Below are positions 7,002 through 10,202 of a DNA stretch of 10,202 nucleotides, piece after piece (position 1 is the stretch's first letter; each line of letters starts with the position of its first letter). Under the pieces are notes generated by a model. That model worked only from the letters and a program-made list of their open reading frames with translations. It searched no databases and was not told the origin of the DNA. The stretch lies in assembly GCA_002505325.1 (NCBI GenBank), contig DAUV01000041.1, positions 14,740 through 24,941 of the forward strand, read 5' to 3'. A program made the position numbers and the translations under genes. Source of the DNA: Euryarchaeota archaeon UBA623. GTDB taxonomy: Archaea > Thermoplasmatota > Poseidoniia > Poseidoniales > Thalassarchaeaceae.

Positions 7002-7484
7002 ATGAACGGAGTAGTCCATTCCGTGAACGTCAGCGAGGGTGGGGGGGTCCCCAAGCTCCCCATCAGGGCCGCGAACATCCGTTACGAGGGGATGGAGGGG
7101 GATCACAATAGGTTCCGCGCCGAGAGGAGAGGGGGGGATCTGAGAAGAGCAATCAACATCTTCTCCCTCGAGAGGATTGAGCAACTACAGGATGAAGGGC
7201 ACTCCATCGAAGTCGGTTCGACAGGGGAGAACATCACCATCGAAGGGATGGACTGGGACACACTTGAGGTGGGGATGATTCTGAGGGTCGGAGAGTCGAC
7301 CATCCAACTCAGTGAGCCATGCGCACCGTGCTACAAGATAGGGGGGTCGTTCGTGGACGGTAGGTTCGCGAGGGTGGACCACGAGCAGGAGTTTGGTTGG
7401 TCGAGATGGCTCGCTTCCGTTGTCGAAGAGGGTATGGTCAGCACCGGAGATATGGTCTCAATCCTTGCGCCGGGCGAGAATTGA
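7002..7484 (+). CDS. MOSC-domain protein
   Basis: This is a 160-residue stand-alone MOSC domain, the module found at the C-terminus of molybdenum cofactor sulfurases and in YiiM-type proteins, thought to carry or handle sulfur on a cysteine. The family pattern is followed in order: basic KLPIRAANI (18-26), GDHNR (33-37), GDLRRAINIFSLERIEQL (45-62), GSTGENITIEG (72-82), LEVGMILRVG (88-97), and the cysteine motif SEPCAPCYKIGG with C107 and C110. Full-length members run about 150-220 residues, so this is a short but complete form. The start at 7002 is 8 bases after the previous stop, and AGGTGGT (6992-6998) gives a plausible Shine-Dalgarno match. The gene has G7 runs at 7041-7047 and 7131-7137 and a G6 run at 7341-7346. 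Its natural substrate is unknown. Its place in the cluster does not reveal a molybdenum pathway, since no cofactor genes are in view. Confidence 0.88.
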   Translation: MNGVVHSVNVSEGGGVPKLPIRAANIRYEGMEGDHNRFRAERRGGDLRRAINIFSLERIEQLQDEGHSIEVGSTGENITIEGMDWDTLEVGMILRVGESTIQLSEPCAPCYKIGGSFVDGRFARVDHEQEFGWSRWLASVVEEGMVSTGDMVSILAPGEN

Positions 7485-7509
7485 AAGAAGGTGGCTCTGA
7501 GGGGCTTTC

Positions 7510-8376
7510 ATGATGATGAGGGAGGGGCAGCCCAGGCTAGGCTTCCGAATGAGGCTTCGAAGAGGTTGGAATATCACCAAACTAGGAATGCATGTGGTCA
7601 GAGCCGATCCCGAACTGATGGTATACACGTTTCTCTCGGGCCTGTTCTCGATAGGGGCGGCAATCTTCCTGCTGACTGCTACTGGTGGGATTGGCTTCTT
7701 CACAGGGGGAGAAGAGGGAGTTGAGTCGGGAATGCTCGTCGGCATGTTCCTGACTTACATGGCAGTGGGAATGATTACGGTTTTCTGGAATGCTGCGATA
7801 ATCGCAAGCGCTTATGAGAGGATTACAACAGGCTCGAACCCGAGTTTTTCCTATGGCATCAAAGAAGCCGCGAAACGCCTACCTGCAATAATCATCTGGG
7901 GTCTGATATCGGGAACTGTCGGATTGATCGTGGGCCTCCTTGAGGGCATGGCGCATGATGACAACCCAGTGGTCCGGGTGATTGGTAGCTTGGCTTCATT
8001 CTTAGTGCAGGTGGCTTGGTGGATGACCACTTTCTTCGTCGTCCCGATGCTGGTGCTTGAGGGCTACCAAGTTGGCGAGTGCATGCGCAGAAGCCCGGAT
8101 CTGTTCAAGCAGACATGGGGTGAGGACGTCGTCAGCACCGGAGGTACGGGAATCGTCAACTTTCTCGTCATCATGCTGGTCGTGCTGATTTGTATGCCTC
8201 TGTTTGCACTCGGAGAACTCGGAATGGGTCTCGCCTTCACTCTGATGTTCATCGGAATTGGACTCAGTGTACTGTTCTTCACCGCCTGTGAGGCGGTGAA
8301 TCGTGCCTCGCTGTACTACTACGCCAAAACCGGTGAGGCCCCTCCGATGGCTCAGAAATACGGCTTGGACTTCTGA
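7510..8376 (+). CDS. DUF6159-like integral membrane protein, six transmembrane helices
   Basis: This 288-residue membrane protein shows six helices at about 36-58, 74-100, 124-146, 156-183, 214-235 and 238-262. The short basic N-terminus (FRMRLRRGWNITKLGMHVVRADPELMVY) and the loop LEGYQVGECMRRSPDLFKQTWGEDVV after helix 4 strongly recall DUF6159 proteins, where a W...A...L..DKELLVFP N-terminus and an E.....A.KRS..LFK.TWGE loop are typical; this comparison is from memory. The function of that family is unknown. Three ATG codons stand in a row (7510, 7513, 7516). GAGGGG at 7499-7504 lies before the first, and any of the three could start, so the N-terminus is uncertain by two residues. It ends the four-gene cluster, 25 bases after the MOSC stop, and is followed by a tRNA with its own promoter. 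It may support envelope assembly alongside the glycosyltransferase, but that is a guess from position. Confidence 0.82.
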   Translation: MMMREGQPRLGFRMRLRRGWNITKLGMHVVRADPELMVYTFLSGLFSIGAAIFLLTATGGIGFFTGGEEGVESGMLVGMFLTYMAVGMITVFWNAAIIASAYERITTGSNPSFSYGIKEAAKRLPAIIIWGLISGTVGLIVGLLEGMAHDDNPVVRVIGSLASFLVQVAWWMTTFFVVPMLVLEGYQVGECMRRSPDLFKQTWGEDVVSTGGTGIVNFLVIMLVVLICMPLFALGELGMGLAFTLMFIGIGLSVLFFTACEAVNRASLYYYAKTGEAPPMAQKYGLDF

Positions 8377-8397
8377 TTTCTGTGGCTTCGCCATTCT

Positions 8398-8404
8398 GAT
8401 ATAC
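8398..8404 (+). promoter_or_regulatory. TATA-like box of tRNA-Leu
   Basis: GATATAC is centred 29 bases before the mature 5' end of the tRNA at 8430. That spacing suits an archaeal TATA box with initiation at or just before the tRNA. It is the best AT-rich motif in the 53-base gap after the membrane protein gene. The same transcript could run into the esterase gene. Confidence 0.5.
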
Positions 8405-8429
8405 GCCGGGGGGCTCGCTACCGCTCCAA

Positions 8430-8514
8430 GCAGAGGTACCCGAGTGGTCAAAGGGGCTGGGATGAGGTCCCAGTGCGTAGTGCTTCGCAGGTTCGAATCC
8501 TGTCCTCTGCACCA
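8430..8514 (+). tRNA. tRNA-Leu, anticodon GAG, CCA encoded
   Basis: A full class II cloverleaf can be drawn. The acceptor stem GCAGAGG (8430-8436) pairs with CCTCTGC (8504-8510) in seven perfect pairs. The D arm is of the CCC...GGG type with GAGTGGTCAAA in the loop. The anticodon stem CTGGG/CCCAG (8457-8461/8469-8473) closes the 7-base loop ATGAGGT with anticodon GAG at 8464-8466. The variable arm GCGTAGTGC can form three pairs. The T arm is GCAGG/CCTGT around TTCGAAT. The discriminator is A8511, as expected for leucine, and CCA is genome-encoded at 8512-8514. There is no intron. It reads CUC and CUU codons. Confidence 0.95.
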
Positions 8515-8572
8515 CCCTTCTGCAATACGTGTTGCGGAGGCAGTTTCTTAGCGGTGTGCAGGAGGAAGGGTG
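8513..8572 (+). promoter_or_regulatory. Possible nested RNA structure between tRNA 3' end and esterase start
   Basis: CACCCTTC (8513-8520) is the exact reverse complement of GAAGGGTG (8565-8572), which lies between the Shine-Dalgarno and the GTG of the next gene. Nested inside, TGCAA (8521-8525) can pair with TTGCG (8532-8536), including one G-U pair, followed by a short T-rich run (TTTCTT, 8544-8549). The structure could limit translation of the esterase in unprocessed transcripts, or the inner hairpin plus T-run could end the tRNA transcript. An 8-bp match can arise by chance, so this is a weak call. Confidence 0.3.
8560..8565 (+). promoter_or_regulatory. Shine-Dalgarno sequence that decides the GTG start of the esterase
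   Basis: AGGAGG is a full match to the anti-Shine-Dalgarno core and ends 8 bases before GTG 8574. It is the strongest ribosome binding site in the window. It supports GTG 8574 over ATG 8610, which would cut the signal peptide short. Confidence 0.75.
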
Positions 8573-8573
8573 T

Positions 8574-10202
8574 GTGGGCACCCGGTTCTACGCACCAATT
8601 CTCGTCTGTATGATGCTGATGGCATCTGGACTACCTGACTCCGAACAGGAGGAGATTCGGTGGCTTGAAAATAGGAGCTGGACCAACTCAAATGATGGCT
8701 ATGGCCCGATCAACTACACCGACGAACACACCACTGCCACAATTACCTCGGAAGGGAGGGATGCGATACTTACCATGCCAGGTGGGCATGTCTACAATCA
8801 GCCCCTTCCTCTAGTCGTCGCTCTACATGGGTACTCCAGTTCCGGATGGTTCAACGCTTGGTGGATGAGCCTGTATGATAGTGTCCACGAGAATGAGCAT
8901 TTGTTACTCACACCAGATGGCTCTATGAATATCATAGGGATGAGATTCTGGAATGCCACTGATGCATGCTGCAACTTGTTTGACACTGAGGTGGATGATG
9001 TTGCCTTCCTCGAGGGTCTGATCAACACAGCCGTCCTGAGTTACGGAGCGGACCCAGAAGGTGTTGTGCTAATAGGTCACTCAAATGGGGCTTTCATGAG
9101 TCATAGAATGGCATGCGATGGAGGGAGTATAATCGAGTCAATCGTATCACTTAACGGGGCGTCGTGGTACGATTTCTCCAATGACTGTCCTGATACTGGA
9201 AGACCGAATATACTCCATGTACATGGCACTGCAGACAGTACCATACAGTACAATGGTGGGACGATGTTTGGAGGATTATATCCTTCGGCCCCCCAGTCAA
9301 CTGCTTATTGGGCTGACAGGTCGGGGTGTGATGCGAGTTGGACAAAACTCAGTAGTCTTGATTTGACCAACTCAGATGGGATAGCTGAGACTGACAATCT
9401 TGAGCACCTGAACTGTACTGATGGGAATAGGGTGTCTCATTGGAGAATCAATGATGGAGGTCATAACCCCCCTTTGAATGATCTAGAATGGCCGTATCAG
9501 ACTCTAGGTTGGGCACTGGAAGATTTCTCGCGGGACTCCGATGGCGATGGTTACCGCGATAATGTGGACGCCTTCATTTACAACCCCAATGAGTGGATAG
9601 ATGCCGATGGGGATAATGTCGGAGGCAATACAGATCAATGCGACAACGACCCTACCGGCTGGATTGACAGTGATGGTGACGGAGTCTGTGTGCCCAGTGA
9701 TGTCTTTCCCAATAATCCGAACGAGTGGGGGGATGCTGATGGAGACGGTATCGGTGACCGCTCGGATGCTGATGACGATAACGATGGAGTTGCTGACTAT
9801 TACGACGACTTTCCACTGGACCCTACAGAGTGGAACGACACCGATGGTGATGGAATAGGGGACAATGCTGACGATGATGATGACGGCGACGGTTGGATGG
9901 ATTCCCAAGATGCATTTCCGCTGGACCCTTTGGAACACTCCGATCTAGATAGTGATGGAATAGGGGACAATGCTGACGACGACGACGATGGCGACGGTTG
10001 GTCCGATGATGATGAGTTTGCTTGCCTGAGTGACCCTATCGATAGTACGAATGTGCCCCTAGATACCGATGGGGATTGGGTGTGCGATTTGTTTGACGAC
10101 GACGACGACGGAGATGGTGCCCCCGACAGCGAAGATGCTTTTCCTCTTGATGCCAGTGAGTGGGATGACAATGATGTGGATGGAGTAGGAGACAACTCTG
10201 AT
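8574..10202 (+). CDS. Secreted LpqC/PHB-depolymerase-like esterase with thrombospondin type 3-like repeat tail (3' end outside window)
   Basis: The frame is open from GTG 8574 to the window edge, 543 residues without a stop. The N-terminus has R4 and a hydrophobic run (5-19, FYAPILVCMMLMASG), a short Sec signal. The alpha/beta hydrolase domain (about 60-315) follows the COG3509 pattern. LPLVVALHGYSSSG carries the oxyanion region (H85-G86). DACC...VDDVAFLEGLI is the family's ACC/DDV block. GHSNG gives the nucleophile S170, HGTADSTIQYNGG gives D221, and DGGHNPP gives H297, so the triad is complete. Relatives cleave polyhydroxyalkanoates or feruloyl and acetyl esters of plant polysaccharides; the substrate here is not known. 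From D321 onward comes an Asp-rich repeat region of DxDGDGxGD type, likely binding calcium and acting as a stalk or spacer to the cell surface. The protein would act outside the cell on polymers. The start rests on a perfect AGGAGG at 8560-8565. The C-terminal anchor is not in view. Confidence 0.87.
   Translation, partial: MGTRFYAPILVCMMLMASGLPDSEQEEIRWLENRSWTNSNDGYGPINYTDEHTTATITSEGRDAILTMPGGHVYNQPLPLVVALHGYSSSGWFNAWWMSLYDSVHENEHLLLTPDGSMNIIGMRFWNATDACCNLFDTEVDDVAFLEGLINTAVLSYGADPEGVVLIGHSNGAFMSHRMACDGGSIIESIVSLNGASWYDFSNDCPDTGRPNILHVHGTADSTIQYNGGTMFGGLYPSAPQSTAYWADRSGCDASWTKLSSLDLTNSDGIAETDNLEHLNCTDGNRVSHWRINDGGHNPPLNDLEWPYQTLGWALEDFSRDSDGDGYRDNVDAFIYNPNEWIDADGDNVGGNTDQCDNDPTGWIDSDGDGVCVPSDVFPNNPNEWGDADGDGIGDRSDADDDNDGVADYYDDFPLDPTEWNDTDGDGIGDNADDDDDGDGWMDSQDAFPLDPLEHSDLDSDGIGDNADDDDDGDGWSDDDEFACLSDPIDSTNVPLDTDGDWVCDLFDDDDDGDGAPDSEDAFPLDASEWDDNDVDGVGDNSD
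9534..10202 (+). repeat. Thrombospondin type 3-like calcium-binding repeats within the esterase gene
   Basis: About seven degenerate units follow the pattern DxDGDGxGDNxDxDDDxDGxxDxxDxFPLDPxEW, starting at D321 and continuing past the edge. The best conserved pair is 9843-9896 and 9948-10001, which match at 49 of 54 bases and are spaced 105 bases (35 codons) apart, including 28 identical bases in a row. Most other units are similar only at protein level. GAT/GAC runs make the DNA low in complexity. Two units break the rule: residues about 340-355 have a CDNDP insertion, and about 475-485 carry FACLSDP. These cysteines may pair. Confidence 0.85.

Noticed and set aside
8002..8451. 149-residue minus-strand open frame across the end of the membrane protein gene and the tRNA
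   Set aside because: It runs through a tRNA and is His/Gln/Asp-rich without structure; an antisense artefact.
8574..8630. Lipoprotein signal in the esterase (C12 in APILVC)
   Set aside because: The residues before the cysteine do not fit the lipobox pattern and the cysteine lies inside the hydrophobic core.
9504..10195. Two long minus-strand open frames (144 and 131 residues) at the right edge
   Set aside because: They are the reverse reading of GAT/GAC-rich repeats, giving low-complexity Val/Ile and Ser/Pro/Ser strings.
9534..10202. Direct repeats considered as a CRISPR array or satellite
   Set aside because: Units are in frame, lack unique spacers of constant size and encode a known calcium-binding repeat pattern.

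Overview
The window looks like a piece of a planktonic archaeal genome, most likely Marine Group II (Candidatus Poseidoniales) or a close relative in Thermoplasmatota. Three things point there. There is a group II chaperonin (thermosome) subunit. Surface proteins carry long Asp/Gly-rich thrombospondin type 3-like repeats of the DxDGDGxGDNxDxDDDxDG kind. Several genes have TATA-like boxes about 25-30 bases before the start codon and no clear ribosome binding site, as in leaderless archaeal transcription. The lineage is inferred from gene content, not from a marker phylogeny. Coding density is very high and no mobile element, CRISPR array or phage gene was seen.

Layout. Positions 1-180 hold the C-terminal end of a small membrane protein (+). 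Next is a minus-strand pair, a thermosome-family subunit (3412-1841) followed by bifunctional purH (1797-214), probably one transcript. A 68-base divergent intergenic region with a perfect 8-bp inverted repeat separates the chaperonin from a plus-strand secreted, membrane-anchored surface protein (3481-4467). A small three-helix membrane protein lies convergently on the minus strand (4779-4453). A compact plus-strand cluster follows: GT4 glycosyltransferase (4854-6080), APH/homoserine-kinase-like phosphotransferase (6082-6993), MOSC-domain protein (7002-7484) and a six-helix DUF6159-like membrane protein (7510-8376), with gaps of 1, 8 and 25 bases. Then come a tRNA-Leu(GAG) with encoded CCA (8430-8514) and, 59 bases later, a GTG-started secreted esterase of the LpqC/PHB-depolymerase type with a C-terminal calcium-binding repeat tail that runs off the right edge.

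Functionally, the minus pair combines protein folding and the last two steps of purine synthesis. The four-gene cluster mixes envelope or glycan work (glycosyltransferase, membrane protein) with small-molecule phosphotransfer and a sulfur-carrier type domain. The two secreted proteins suggest an envelope that handles extracellular polymers. No complete new defence or mobile system is visible. The points most worth a second look are the chaperonin subunit with altered ATP-site motifs, the palindrome in front of it, and the possible RNA structure linking the tRNA 3' end to the esterase ribosome binding site.
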